DNA of 8,721 nt from Bacteroidales bacterium UBA7574 (GTDB lineage: Bacteria > Bacteroidota > Bacteroidia > Bacteroidales > Paludibacteraceae). The position numbers were made by a program, and so were the translations under genes. The notes beneath the pieces were generated by a model, which saw only the letters and a program-made list of their open reading frames with translations, ran no database searches and was not told the DNA's origin. Where the stretch lies: positions 1-8,721 of the forward strand of contig DLLA01000043.1 of NCBI GenBank assembly GCA_002479035.1, given 5' to 3'. Of the stretch, positions 1 through 6,858 are shown in pieces (within the stretch, counting starts at the first letter, position 1; every line of letters begins with the position of its first letter).

Positions 1-1106
1 AGAAGGTGCGCATCAACCCGGGCAACTACATCGACCCCGCACGCAAGTTCCGCCATATCGACTACACCGACGAGGAGTACCAAGCCGAACTCACACGGCT
101 GCGCGAGCGTTTCACCCGTCTGCTCAACATCTGCAAAGCCCACCACACCGCCCTCCGTCTTGGGGTCAATCACGGCAGCCTGAGCGACCGCATCATGTCC
201 CGTTATGGCGACACGCCCGCAGGCATGGTCGAGAGTGTGATGGAGTTCCTGCGTGTGGCAGTAAGTGAAGATTTTACCAATATCGTCATCTCCGTCAAAG
301 CCAGCAACACCCGCGTTATGGTGGACACGGTACGCCTCTTGGTGCGGCAGATGGACGCAGAGGGCATGGCATTCCCGCTCCACTTGGGCGTGACGGAAGC
401 CGGTGAGGGTGAAGACGGACGCATCAAATCCGCAGTCGGCATCGGTTCCCTCTTGGCTGACGGCATTGGCGACACGGTGCGCGTCAGCCTCAGCGAAGCC
501 CCTGAAAACGAGATACCCGTCGCCCGCGCACTGGTGGACTATTTCGTCTGTCCCGACAGCATACGGTATGCCACGGACACCCGGACTTCCGTGGAGGGCG
601 ACACCGTCTTCTACACCAACCACGACACCGATTGGACGCTCTTCCAACTCCACGCTGCTGCCGAGTGCGGAAGGCTGCTTTGGCAGTACAACGCCACCAA
701 CCTCACCCTCCGAAACCCCAATTTCACCCCCGAGCAACTGGAGCAACTGAGCAAGGACATCCTCCAAGCATCGCGCGTGCGTATATATAAGACGGAGTAC
801 ATCTCCTGCCCGGGCTGCGGGCGCACCTTGTTCGACCTCGAGAAGACCATCGCCCAGGTCAAAGCCGCCACCCGGCACCTCACCGACCGCACAGGCAAAC
901 CCCTGCAAGGGCTGAAAATAGGCATCATGGGCTGTATCGTCAACGGCCCCGGCGAGATGGCAGATGCCGACTACGGCTATGTGGGAGCAGGGCGCGGACG
1001 CATCAGCCTCTACCGCGGCAAGGAGTGCGTACTCAAGAACATCCCGCAGGAAGAAGCCGTGGAAGCCTTGCTCCACCTCATACAAGAGGACAGGTCTGCA
1101 CAGTAG
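1..1106 (+). CDS. ispG: 4-hydroxy-3-methylbut-2-en-1-yl diphosphate synthase (IspG/GcpE), 3' part only
   Basis: IspG converts 2-C-methyl-D-erythritol 2,4-cyclodiphosphate to HMBPP, the penultimate step of the MEP isoprenoid pathway, in the cytosol with a [4Fe-4S] cluster. The gene enters from the left edge; the first full codon is at position 3 and the true start lies outside. Numbering from the GTG (valine) at position 6, the fragment opens with the family motif VRINPGNY, runs through the end of the TIM barrel (LHLGVTEAGEGEDG near 126-138, GIGDTVRVSLSEAP near 153-166) and ends in the cluster domain. The expected ligands are present: C268 and C271 in CPGCGRT, C310 and E317 in GCIVNGPGE. About 88 residues lie between barrel and CPGC. 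That is more than in the E. coli type but, from memory, far fewer than the roughly 250-residue insert of typical Bacteroidetes and plant enzymes. The tail of the insert (FYTNHDTDWTLFQLHAAAE to RVRIYKTEYISC) resembles the end of the long insert, so a shortened insert domain is inferred. A hairpin terminator follows. Confidence 0.96.
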   Translation, partial: KVRINPGNYIDPARKFRHIDYTDEEYQAELTRLRERFTRLLNICKAHHTALRLGVNHGSLSDRIMSRYGDTPAGMVESVMEFLRVAVSEDFTNIVISVKASNTRVMVDTVRLLVRQMDAEGMAFPLHLGVTEAGEGEDGRIKSAVGIGSLLADGIGDTVRVSLSEAPENEIPVARALVDYFVCPDSIRYATDTRTSVEGDTVFYTNHDTDWTLFQLHAAAECGRLLWQYNATNLTLRNPNFTPEQLEQLSKDILQASRVRIYKTEYISCPGCGRTLFDLEKTIAQVKAATRHLTDRTGKPLQGLKIGIMGCIVNGPGEMADADYGYVGAGRGRISLYRGKECVLKNIPQEEAVEALLHLIQEDRSAQ

Positions 1107-1153
1107 TCACATAGGAAATACTCTCGGCATCCTCTCGACAGGGTCTCGTGAAC

Positions 1154-1175
1154 AACCCGTTAATAACCCGATAAA
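1154..1175. repeat. two 11-bp tandem units downstream of ispG
   Basis: Two adjacent 11-base units, AACCCGTTAAT and AACCCGATAAA, lie in the stretch between ispG and its terminator. Eight of the eleven positions agree. Similar 11-bp phasing recurs in front of tig and inside the 38-base repeats at the right end. No function can be read from the sequence. Confidence 0.45.
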
Positions 1176-1203
1176 GACCTGAGAATATCTGCCTAAGCAA
1201 AAA

Positions 1204-1237
1204 GAGGTCGCCTGAATTTGTCAGACGACCTCCTTTT
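1204..1237. terminator. bidirectional intrinsic terminator between ispG and the convergent small gene
   Basis: The stem pairs GAGGTCG (1204-1210) with CGACCTC (1226-1232), then CTGA (1212-1215) with TCAG (1221-1224) across one C/A mismatch, with a 5-base loop ATTTG. On the plus strand TTTT follows at 1234-1237. On the minus strand the five A bases at 1199-1203 become TTTTT. It can therefore end both ispG and the minus-strand gene at 1277-1516, which fits their convergent layout. Confidence 0.8.
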
Positions 1238-1240
1238 GTA

Positions 1241-1253
1241 CCCCCCGGGGGGG
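1241..1253. other. C6G7 homopolymer palindrome
   Basis: Six C followed by seven G, flanked by TA on both sides, so almost the whole stretch TA-C6-G7-TA is self-complementary. It sits just behind the bidirectional terminator and 23 bases past the stop of the minus-strand gene. A homopolymer of this length may vary in length by slippage, but it lies outside any reading frame I accept. No role is evident. Confidence 0.6.
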
Positions 1254-1276
1254 TAATCGTGTGTAATCGCAGTCAA

Positions 1277-1516
1277 TTACTCTGCAGCCTCAGCAGGAGC
1301 AGCCTCTGCGGGAGCCTCAACAGCAGCCTCGGTAGTATCTGCAGCCTTTTGGCAGCACCCCTCTTCAGCAGCCTTTTGGCAGCCCTCACCCTCTGCCTTT
1401 TGGCAACATTCGGTCTTCTCACCTTCCTTGCAGCATTGACCCTCGCATTTAGCGGATTTCTTGCAGCAACCCATAGCACATACGGCTACAAGAGCGATAA
1501 GCAAAATCTTCTTCAT
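1277..1516 (-). CDS. small cysteine-rich exported protein, probable lipoprotein
   Basis: The 79-residue product has an N-terminal signal (MKKILLIALVAVCAMG) followed by a CC pair at 17-18. AMGC is a weak lipobox, so it may be a lipoprotein anchored at C17. The mature part is very rich in cysteine (ten from C17 onward), with K, E and G between, and repeats a CQKA unit: ECCQKAEGEG, CQKAAEEG, CCQKAAD. The last third is free of cysteine and is an Ala/Glu/Pro run (EAAVEAPAEAAPAEAAE), like a spacer or wall-spanning tail. I do not recognise a named family. Clustered CC pairs suggest metal binding or a disulfide-rich fold, as inference only. The ATG at 1516 is chosen because it opens the signal peptide and lies about 65 bases below a good minus-strand promoter. 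The gene converges on ispG and diverges from the PASTA gene. Confidence 0.8.
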   Translation of the reverse strand: MKKILLIALVAVCAMGCCKKSAKCEGQCCKEGEKTECCQKAEGEGCQKAAEEGCCQKAADTTEAAVEAPAEAAPAEAAE

Positions 1517-1585
1517 AACAAGATAATTAATTAAAAATTAACGCTTTACTATTCTTTGATTTGGTGGTTAGTACCAAAATCGGCG

Positions 1586-1617
1586 CAAAGTTACTGCTAT
1601 TTTTGGATATACACAAA
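1586..1617 (-). promoter_or_regulatory. Bacteroidetes-type promoter for the cysteine-rich gene
   Basis: Read on the minus strand, the -33 element TTTG is at 1617-1614 and the -7 element TAACTTTG at 1593-1586, with a 20-base spacer. This matches the primary sigma factor consensus TTTG-N19-TAnnTTTG of Bacteroidetes. Transcription would start near 1580, about 63 bases before the ATG at 1516. The site overlaps the divergent promoter at 1602-1633. Confidence 0.75.
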
Positions 1618-1633
1618 AAAAGTTGTACCTTTG
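1602..1633 (+). promoter_or_regulatory. Bacteroidetes-type promoter for the PASTA-rluD operon
   Basis: The -33 element TTTG is at 1602-1605 and the -7 element TACCTTTG at 1626-1633, with a 20-base spacer. The predicted RNA start is near 1640, some 25 bases before the ATG at 1666. The promoter lies inside the open frame that extends left to 1561, which is the main reason to reject the longer protein start. Confidence 0.8.
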
Positions 1634-1665
1634 CACAGGAAATAGTGCATTTTCCTGATTTCAGC

Positions 1666-2487
1666 ATGGACAGGCAATCATTTTGGAGAGAGACGAAAGC
1701 AGGTATTATCCTGACTAACGTATTGATAGCCATCGCCATAGCGTCGGTTGGCGTTGTGGTGTTGCAGTTTTGTCTGAAGCGTTATACGGAACATGGCGTG
1801 GAGGTGGAAGTGCCCGCTATTACAGGGCTTTACATAGAGGAGGCGCAGATTACGCTGGCGGCGGAAGACTTGCATCTGGAGATTATCGACTCGACCTACT
1901 CCACCAAAACTCCCCTCGGCACCCTCGTGGAGCAGACTCCTGCGGCAGGCTCGAAAGTGAAACACGGGCGCACCGTGTATGCGATACGGAATGCGCGTTT
2001 CCGCCGTCCTGTCACTATGCCCGAACTGCGCGATGTCAGTCTCAGGCAGGCTCAAGCCACCGTAAAATCGCTGGGATTGAACGTAGAAGAGGTGAAGTAC
2101 GAGCCTTCGGCGTTCAAGGACATTATCCTTGATATTCAACGTGATGGCGAGTCCGTGCCGGCGGGGAGCACCCTGCCCGAAGGCACCTCTGTGACGTTGG
2201 TGGCGGGCAAAGGTCAAGGTACCGCCGAAGTGACGGTGCCATCATTGTCGGGCAAAACGCTCAGCGAGGCACGCTCGTGGCTGCTGGCAAGCATGCTGAG
2301 TGTAGGTATCATCGAGTATGACGTCCCGCCAACAGACGACAATCAAGACCAATACGTTGTTTATTCACAATCGCCATCAAGTGGCACAGTTGTTGTAGAG
2401 GGCAGTAGCGTGGACCTGAAGATGTCCACGGATATTGAAAAAACCGTTACCGCCGACACCGAATACGACGAGGAAGAGTTCTTCTAA
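1666..2487 (+). CDS. membrane-anchored PASTA-domain protein
   Basis: The 273-residue product has a short cytoplasmic N-terminus, one transmembrane helix at about 14-36 (IILTNVLIAIAIASVGVVVL) and three PASTA-like repeats outside the membrane at roughly 49-111, 112-185 and 186-255. Each repeat begins with a V/MP-x-L/I motif (VPAITGLY, MPELRDVS, VPSLSGKT) and contains a PxxGxxV-type turn (TPAAGSKV, VPAGSTL, SPSSGTVV). An acidic tail DTEYDEEEFF ends it. PASTA domains bind peptidoglycan or muropeptides in Ser/Thr kinases and some PBPs; no kinase or transpeptidase domain is present here, so a structural or cell-wall sensing role is inference. The ATG at 1666 is preferred over a TTG at 1561 because the promoter lies between them and the first membrane residues follow at once. 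rluD follows after 61 bases with no terminator, a neighbourhood I recall from other Bacteroidales. Confidence 0.88.
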   Translation: MDRQSFWRETKAGIILTNVLIAIAIASVGVVVLQFCLKRYTEHGVEVEVPAITGLYIEEAQITLAAEDLHLEIIDSTYSTKTPLGTLVEQTPAAGSKVKHGRTVYAIRNARFRRPVTMPELRDVSLRQAQATVKSLGLNVEEVKYEPSAFKDIILDIQRDGESVPAGSTLPEGTSVTLVAGKGQGTAEVTVPSLSGKTLSEARSWLLASMLSVGIIEYDVPPTDDNQDQYVVYSQSPSSGTVVVEGSSVDLKMSTDIEKTVTADTEYDEEEFF

Positions 2488-2548
2488 GTCACCGGTCTGT
2501 ACGGACGGCAAAAGCGGAAAAGGCATGAACTACAGCCAAGACTGAACT

Positions 2549-3607
2549 ATGAGTGACGAAGAATTGAAATTGCTGACCATCGAAGACCCCGACGAACTGG
2601 ACTTCTTTGAGCGTTGGAGATGCACCGTGGACAAGGGGCAGACCCCGCAACGGGTGGACAAGTACCTCGCTGAGCACATGCCGGGTACTTCGCGCCACCG
2701 TATCCAGCGGGCAGCAGACGCGGGCAACGTGTGGGTGAACCGCATGCCCGTGAATAACAACTACAAGGTCAAGCCCCTGGACCTCATACAGGTGCTTCTG
2801 AACCACGAGCCGCGCGACTACACCGTATTCCCCGAGAATATCCCGCTGAACATCGTCTATGAAGACAACGAGGTGCTGGTGGTCAACAAGCCTGCGGGGA
2901 TGGTGGTGCACCCCGGACATGGCAACTACGAGCACACGCTGGTGAACGCCCTCGCGTACTATTTCCGCGACACCGTTGATATGAATGACCCTGCAGTGGG
3001 ACTGGTGCACCGTATAGACAAGGACACCAGCGGACTCCTGTTAGTGGCAAAGACACCTGAGGCGAAATCGTGCCTCGGGCAGCAGTTCTACCAGCACACC
3101 ACCCAACGCACCTACAATGCCCTCGTTTGGGGCACTTTCACGGAGAACGAAGGAACGATAGTCGGAGCCCTTGCGCGCGACAACAAAGACCGCACACGCT
3201 GGCGGATATGGGACCCCGAGGAGAACCCGCTGGCGAAAGATGCCATCACGCATTGGCGCGTGCTGGAGAGATATCCGTACGTGACACTCGTGGAGTGCCG
3301 GTTGGAGACAGGGCGCACCCATCAGATACGTGTGCACATGCGCAGCATCGGGCATCCGCTGTTCGCTGACGAGAAATACGGAGGCATGGAGATACTCAAA
3401 GGATTGCCCACGCAGAAATATCGGCAGTACATCCAAAACTGCTTTGCACTCTGTCCGCGGCAGGCGTTGCATGCCAAGACGCTCGGCTTCACCCACCCCC
3501 GCACGGGCGAAGCGATGTTCTTCGACAGCGAATGGCCCGAAGACATGACCCGCCTCATCGAGAAATGGCGGCACTATGAGCCGAATACGCTAAACAACGA
3601 TAATTAA
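2549..3607 (+). CDS. rluD: 23S rRNA pseudouridine synthase, RluD/RluA family
   Basis: This enzyme isomerises uridine to pseudouridine in RNA; RluD acts on helix 69 of 23S rRNA (positions 1911, 1915 and 1917 in E. coli). The 352 residues start with a short acidic N-terminus, then an S4 RNA-binding domain at about 33-90 (QRVDKYLAEHMPGTSRHRIQ) and the catalytic domain from about 100. The catalytic aspartate is D157 in HRIDKDTSGLLLVAK; other family motifs are VVNKPAGMVVHPG (111-123), LETGRTHQIRVHM (252-264) and HPLFADEKYGG (269-279). RQALHAKTLGFTHP near 304-317 is the usual C-terminal block. The S4 domain and length favour RluD over the shorter RluA, but the exact rRNA site is not proven. It lies in the middle of the PASTA-lipoprotein operon; the next gene begins 38 bases after its stop with no promoter seen between. 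Confidence 0.93.
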   Translation: MSDEELKLLTIEDPDELDFFERWRCTVDKGQTPQRVDKYLAEHMPGTSRHRIQRAADAGNVWVNRMPVNNNYKVKPLDLIQVLLNHEPRDYTVFPENIPLNIVYEDNEVLVVNKPAGMVVHPGHGNYEHTLVNALAYYFRDTVDMNDPAVGLVHRIDKDTSGLLLVAKTPEAKSCLGQQFYQHTTQRTYNALVWGTFTENEGTIVGALARDNKDRTRWRIWDPEENPLAKDAITHWRVLERYPYVTLVECRLETGRTHQIRVHMRSIGHPLFADEKYGGMEILKGLPTQKYRQYIQNCFALCPRQALHAKTLGFTHPRTGEAMFFDSEWPEDMTRLIEKWRHYEPNTLNNDN

Positions 3608-3645
3608 ACAACAGAAAATCAGCAACTAACAATTCAACAGATACA

Positions 3646-4128
3646 ATGAAAAAGGTAATGTTTTTTGCAGCCGTTGTGGCTGCCATGTGCTTGGCATCAT
3701 GTGCCAAGACTACAGAGAAAGCCGAAACCATCTACACTATTGATGAGGTGTACAGCCAAGCAGAATCGCTACTGGGTGACACCATCACCTTCCAAGGCGT
3801 ATGCAGCCACCTCTGCAAACACGGCGGACGCAAAGCCTTCCTTATGGGGACACAGTCCGATACCGTTTATACGGACAATGACACCATTATCCGTCCGCGT
3901 ATATTGCGTGTCGAAGGAGCCAAGATGGGCAATTTTGATGCCGCTTGTATCAACAATATCGTCCGTGTAAAGGGTGTGCTTCACGCTTTTGAGGTACAGC
4001 CCGAACCTGTAGCAGCCAACAACCCTGCCGAGCAACACGGCACCGACGGCAACGGCTGTGAGACGGAGAAGGCTGCTATCAAGGGCTACTATGCCGAGGC
4101 GGTCTCCTACCAAATCATCACCGAGTAG
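3646..4128 (+). CDS. putative lipoprotein with a CxHxCxHGG motif
   Basis: The 160-residue product has a clear lipoprotein signal: MKKVMFFAAVVAAMCLAS then C19 (lipobox LASC), so it should be lipid-anchored in the cell envelope. The mature part holds alternating strand-like blocks (DTITFQGVCSH, RILRVEGA, NIVRVKGVL) that could form a small beta-barrel of OB-fold type; this is a guess from pattern only. Its notable motif is GVCSHLCKHGGRKAFLMG, with C53, H55, C57 and H59 closely spaced, and more C and H later (C101, H113, H131, C138). Such a cluster could bind a metal, a heme or undergo disulfide exchange. I do not recognise a named family. The next gene, a PepSY-type membrane protein, begins 21 bases after the stop, which suggests the two work together. 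Confidence 0.85.
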   Translation: MKKVMFFAAVVAAMCLASCAKTTEKAETIYTIDEVYSQAESLLGDTITFQGVCSHLCKHGGRKAFLMGTQSDTVYTDNDTIIRPRILRVEGAKMGNFDAACINNIVRVKGVLHAFEVQPEPVAANNPAEQHGTDGNGCETEKAAIKGYYAEAVSYQIITE

Positions 4129-4149
4129 TTGGCTTGCGCTATCCCTACT

Positions 4150-4725
4150 ATGGAACAGACGAAAGCAAGCAGAGGTGCCAAGGTGCGCAAGTGGTTTCGT
4201 ATCATTCACCGCGAACTGAGTTATGTGTTTGCAGGTATGTTGCTTGTATATGCCATCAGCGGCATAGCCCTCAACCATAAGAACTCGTTCAACAGCCAGT
4301 ACTCTATCACGCGCACCGAGTACCGGTTCGCGCCCGCCACGCAAGCGACTACCGGCCAAGCGCAGATAGACGCATGGCTCTCTGCGTGCGGTGTGGAGGG
4401 TCAAGAGATACAGCACTACTTCCCTGATGCGAACACGCTCAAAGTATTCCTGAAGGGCAATAGCAACCTGGTGGTCAATCTCTCCACGGGTAATGCTGTC
4501 CTTGAGCAAGTGAAGAAACGCCCTATCCTGGGCAGCCTTAGCAAACTGCACTACAACCCGGGTAAGGCGTGGACATGGTTCTCGGATATCTTTGCCGGTG
4601 CGCTGGTGGTTATTGTGCTTTCGGGTATATTGATGCTAAAAGGCAAACACAGCCTTATCGGTATAGGCGGCATAGAGTTCCTTGTCGGTATTCTGATACC
4701 GCTGCTGTTTATCTTCTTGTCGTAG
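4150..4725 (+). CDS. PepSY-associated transmembrane protein
   Basis: The 191-residue product looks like a short member of the PepSY-associated TM helix group. A basic N-terminus (KVRKWFRIIHRELSYVFAG) leads into TM1 at about 24-42. A periplasmic PepSY-like part follows at about 50-125 (QAQIDAWLSACGVEGQEIQ, DANTLKVFLKGNSNLVVNLSTG), then LHYNPGKAWTWFSDIFAG, TM2 at about 144-163 and TM3 at about 172-190. Histidines at membrane borders (H20, H43, H134) stand where larger PepSY-TM proteins, such as siderophore-iron reductases, carry heme-ligating histidines; that heme is bound here is inference. The ATG at 4150 is chosen over a TTG at 4129, which abuts the upstream stop and adds seven residues without a motif. 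It is the last gene of its operon; a strong terminator starts 24 bases on. Confidence 0.82.
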   Translation: MEQTKASRGAKVRKWFRIIHRELSYVFAGMLLVYAISGIALNHKNSFNSQYSITRTEYRFAPATQATTGQAQIDAWLSACGVEGQEIQHYFPDANTLKVFLKGNSNLVVNLSTGNAVLEQVKKRPILGSLSKLHYNPGKAWTWFSDIFAGALVVIVLSGILMLKGKHSLIGIGGIEFLVGILIPLLFIFLS

Positions 4726-4748
4726 CCGCTACGGCACAGACGCCGACC

Positions 4749-4797
4749 ACAGGTGGCACTCTCGGCATTCCCGACAGAGTGCCACCTGTTTCTTATC
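4749..4797 (+). terminator. strong intrinsic terminator of the PASTA-rluD-lipoprotein-PepSY operon
   Basis: A perfect 14-bp stem pairs ACAGGTGGCACTCT (4749-4762) with AGAGTGCCACCTGT (4776-4789); the 13-base loop contains CGG and CCG that can pair further. The tail TTTCTTAT follows at once. It begins 24 bases after the stop of the last operon gene. Confidence 0.9.
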
Positions 4798-4857
4798 TCC
4801 CCCGTGTCCATCACGCCCCTCCCCCACTTTTTCCCGCCATAGGAAAACACATCGCTA

Positions 4858-4889
4858 TTTGCACATTCCGAAAAAAAGCACTAACTTTG
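4858..4889 (+). promoter_or_regulatory. Bacteroidetes-type promoter for typA
   Basis: The -33 element TTTG is at 4858-4861 and the -7 element TAACTTTG at 4882-4889, with a 20-base spacer that carries an A7 run. The RNA would start near 4896, giving a leader of about 38 bases before the ATG at 4934. The previous operon's terminator lies just upstream, so this is an independent start. Confidence 0.8.
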
Positions 4890-4933
4890 CGGGCTTTTAG
4901 AGATTACATTTTAGATTGTGTTACTACGCACGT

Positions 4934-6730
4934 ATGCAAAAGATTAGAAACATAGCGATTATCGCCCACGTTGACCACGGCAAAACCACCTTGGTTGACA
5001 AGATGTTGTACACTGCCCACCTGTTCCGCGACAACGAACAGAAAGGCGAGTTGATACTGGATAACAACGACTTGGAGCGCGAGCGAGGCATCACTATCCT
5101 TGCCAAAAACGTCGCTATCGAGTATAAAGACTACAAAATCAACATCATAGACACTCCCGGGCACGCCGATTTCGGCGGTGAGGTGGAGCGCGTACTCAAT
5201 ATGGCGGACGGCGTACTGCTGCTGGTGGACGCCTTTGAGGGACCTATGCCGCAGACACGCTTCGTGCTGCAGAAGGCATTGGAACTCAACCTCAAACCTA
5301 TCGTGGTTATCAACAAGGTGGACAAACTCAACTGCCGTCCTGACGAGGTACAGGAGGAGGTGTTCGACCTGATGCTCAACCTCAATGCTACCGACGACCA
5401 ATTGGATTTCCAGACTATCTACGGTTCGGCAAAGAACGGCTGGATGTCCACCGACTGGCGCAAGCCGACCACAGACCTGACCGCCCTCATGGACGCTATC
5501 ATCGAGTATATCCCCGCCCCCGAAGAGTTGGAGGGTACGCCGCAGATGCTCATCACCAGTCTCGACTACAATGCCTATGTCGGTCGTATCGCCATCGGGC
5601 GCGTCCACCGCGGCACTTTGCGCGACGGTATGAACGTCACGCTCGCCAAGAAAGACGGCAAGATGGTCAAGACCAAAATCAAAGAACTCCATACTTTCCA
5701 AGGCATGGGGCACGTAAAGACCAACGAGGTCAAGAGCGGCGACATCTGCGCACTCATCGGCATCGAGGGCTTTGAAATCGGCGACACCATCTGCGACTAC
5801 GAGAACCCCGAACCCATGAAGCCCATTGCTATCGACGAACCGACGATGTCAATGATGTTCACTATCAACGACTCTCCTTTCTTCGGGCAAGACGGCAAAC
5901 TCGTTACCAGCCGCCACATACAGGAGCGTCTCACCAAGGAACTGGAAAAGAACCTCGCCTTACGTGTGGAGCGCGGCACCACCGAGAACTCGTGGCGTGT
6001 CTTCGGGCGCGGCGTGCTGCACCTCTCGGTGCTTATCGAGACTATGCGCCGCGAGGGGTACGAACTGCAAGTCGGTCAGCCGCAGGTGATTATCAAGGAG
6101 ATAGATGGTGTCAAGTGCGAACCCGTTGAGGCACTGACGGTCAACACCCCCGAGGAGTGTTCGGGCAAAATCATCGAGTTTGTCACCGTCCACAAAGGCG
6201 AGATGACCAAGATGGAACTCGTCAACGACCGTATCCACCTCGAGTTTATCATCCCCTCGCGCGGTATCATGGGTATGCGCACGTATGTGATGAACGTGAG
6301 CGCGGGCGAGGCAATCATGGCGCACCGCTTCCTTGAGTATCAGCCGTACAAGGGCGATATGCCTGTCCGCGTCAACGGCTCGCTCATTGCCATGGAGGGC
6401 GGTACCGCATCGGCGTATGCGCTCGACAAACTGCAGGACCGCGGACGCTTCTTCATCGACCCGCAGGAGGAGGTCTATGCCGGTCAGGTGGTCGGCGAGA
6501 ACTCCAAAGAGGGCGACATCGTCATCAACGTGGTGAAAGCCAAGAACCTGACGAACATGCGTTCCAAGTCCGCCGACGACAAGGCAGTCCTCCCACCCGC
6601 TATCAAGTTCAGTCTCGAGGAGGCGCTGGAGTACATCAAGGGCGACGAATACGTCGAGGTTACACCCCACCACATGCGCTTGCGCAAAATCATCCTCGAC
6701 GAACTCGAGCGCAAACGCGCCAATCGTTAA
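4934..6730 (+). CDS. typA: ribosome-associated translational GTPase TypA/BipA
   Basis: TypA (BipA) is an EF-G-like GTPase that binds the 70S ribosome and helps 50S assembly and growth under stress or at low temperature. The 598-residue length is normal for the family. All five G motifs are seen: G1 AHVDHGKT (11-18), switch I with ERERGIT (48-54), G3 DTPGH (73-77), G4 NKVD (127-130) and G5 SAK (165-167). Then come the domain II barrel, with [13 protein letters not shown], the domain III and V parts common to EF-G ([27 protein letters not shown]), and the TypA-specific C-terminal domain. That last domain carries family blocks such as [28 protein letters not shown] and [19 protein letters not shown]. 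The ATG at 4934 gives the usual [18 protein letters not shown] start; a TTG at 4916 would add six residues foreign to the family. A good promoter lies upstream. No terminator is seen before tig, so both may share an mRNA. Confidence 0.97.
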   Translation: MQKIRNIAIIAHVDHGKTTLVDKMLYTAHLFRDNEQKGELILDNNDLERERGITILAKNVAIEYKDYKINIIDTPGHADFGGEVERVLNMADGVLLLVDAFEGPMPQTRFVLQKALELNLKPIVVINKVDKLNCRPDEVQEEVFDLMLNLNATDDQLDFQTIYGSAKNGWMSTDWRKPTTDLTALMDAIIEYIPAPEELEGTPQMLITSLDYNAYVGRIAIGRVHRGTLRDGMNVTLAKKDGKMVKTKIKELHTFQGMGHVKTNEVKSGDICALIGIEGFEIGDTICDYENPEPMKPIAIDEPTMSMMFTINDSPFFGQDGKLVTSRHIQERLTKELEKNLALRVERGTTENSWRVFGRGVLHLSVLIETMRREGYELQVGQPQVIIKEIDGVKCEPVEALTVNTPEECSGKIIEFVTVHKGEMTKMELVNDRIHLEFIIPSRGIMGMRTYVMNVSAGEAIMAHRFLEYQPYKGDMPVRVNGSLIAMEGGTASAYALDKLQDRGRFFIDPQEEVYAGQVVGENSKEGDIVINVVKAKNLTNMRSKSADDKAVLPPAIKFSLEEALEYIKGDEYVEVTPHHMRLRKIILDELERKRANR

Positions 6731-6781
6731 CAAACATCAACGTCCCCTCCCCGCCAAAGTCGTGCCAAACAGCAACCCATA

Positions 6782-6814
6782 AGCAAGGGATACGCAAGGG
6801 ATAGGCAACCGATA
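6782..6814 (+). repeat. three 11-bp tandem units in the typA-tig gap
   Basis: Three adjacent 11-base units, AGCAAGGGATA, CGCAAGGGATA and GGCAACCGATA, lie in the 128-base gap between typA and tig. The first two differ in one base and the third in three. No Bacteroidetes promoter consensus is visible in this gap. The repeats could be part of the tig leader RNA or a one-turn-spaced protein site; neither is shown by the sequence. Confidence 0.6.
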
Positions 6815-6858
6815 AGATGTTAAAACAAATCAACGAATAAACTAATAAACAAAGAGAT

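Noticed and set aside
1259..1534. 91-residue plus-strand frame rich in Leu/Ser opposite the cysteine-rich gene
   Set aside because: It is the reverse reading of the cysteine-rich repeats and has no promoter; the minus-strand frame has a signal peptide and a promoter.
1561..1665. Longer N-terminus of the PASTA protein from a TTG at 1561
   Set aside because: The extension contains the -33 and -7 elements of the gene's own promoter, so it would not be transcribed.
2525..2545. Six-codon ATG frame (MNYSQD) just before rluD
   Set aside because: Too short to separate from chance; no regulatory codon pattern that would mark a leader peptide.
3769..4551. 260-residue antisense frame across the lipoprotein and PepSY genes
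   Set aside because: It crosses two well-supported genes and their junction; its sequence resembles no family.
4904..5713. 269-residue open frame antisense to typA
   Set aside because: A shadow of the strongly conserved typA frame; no start context, no domain.
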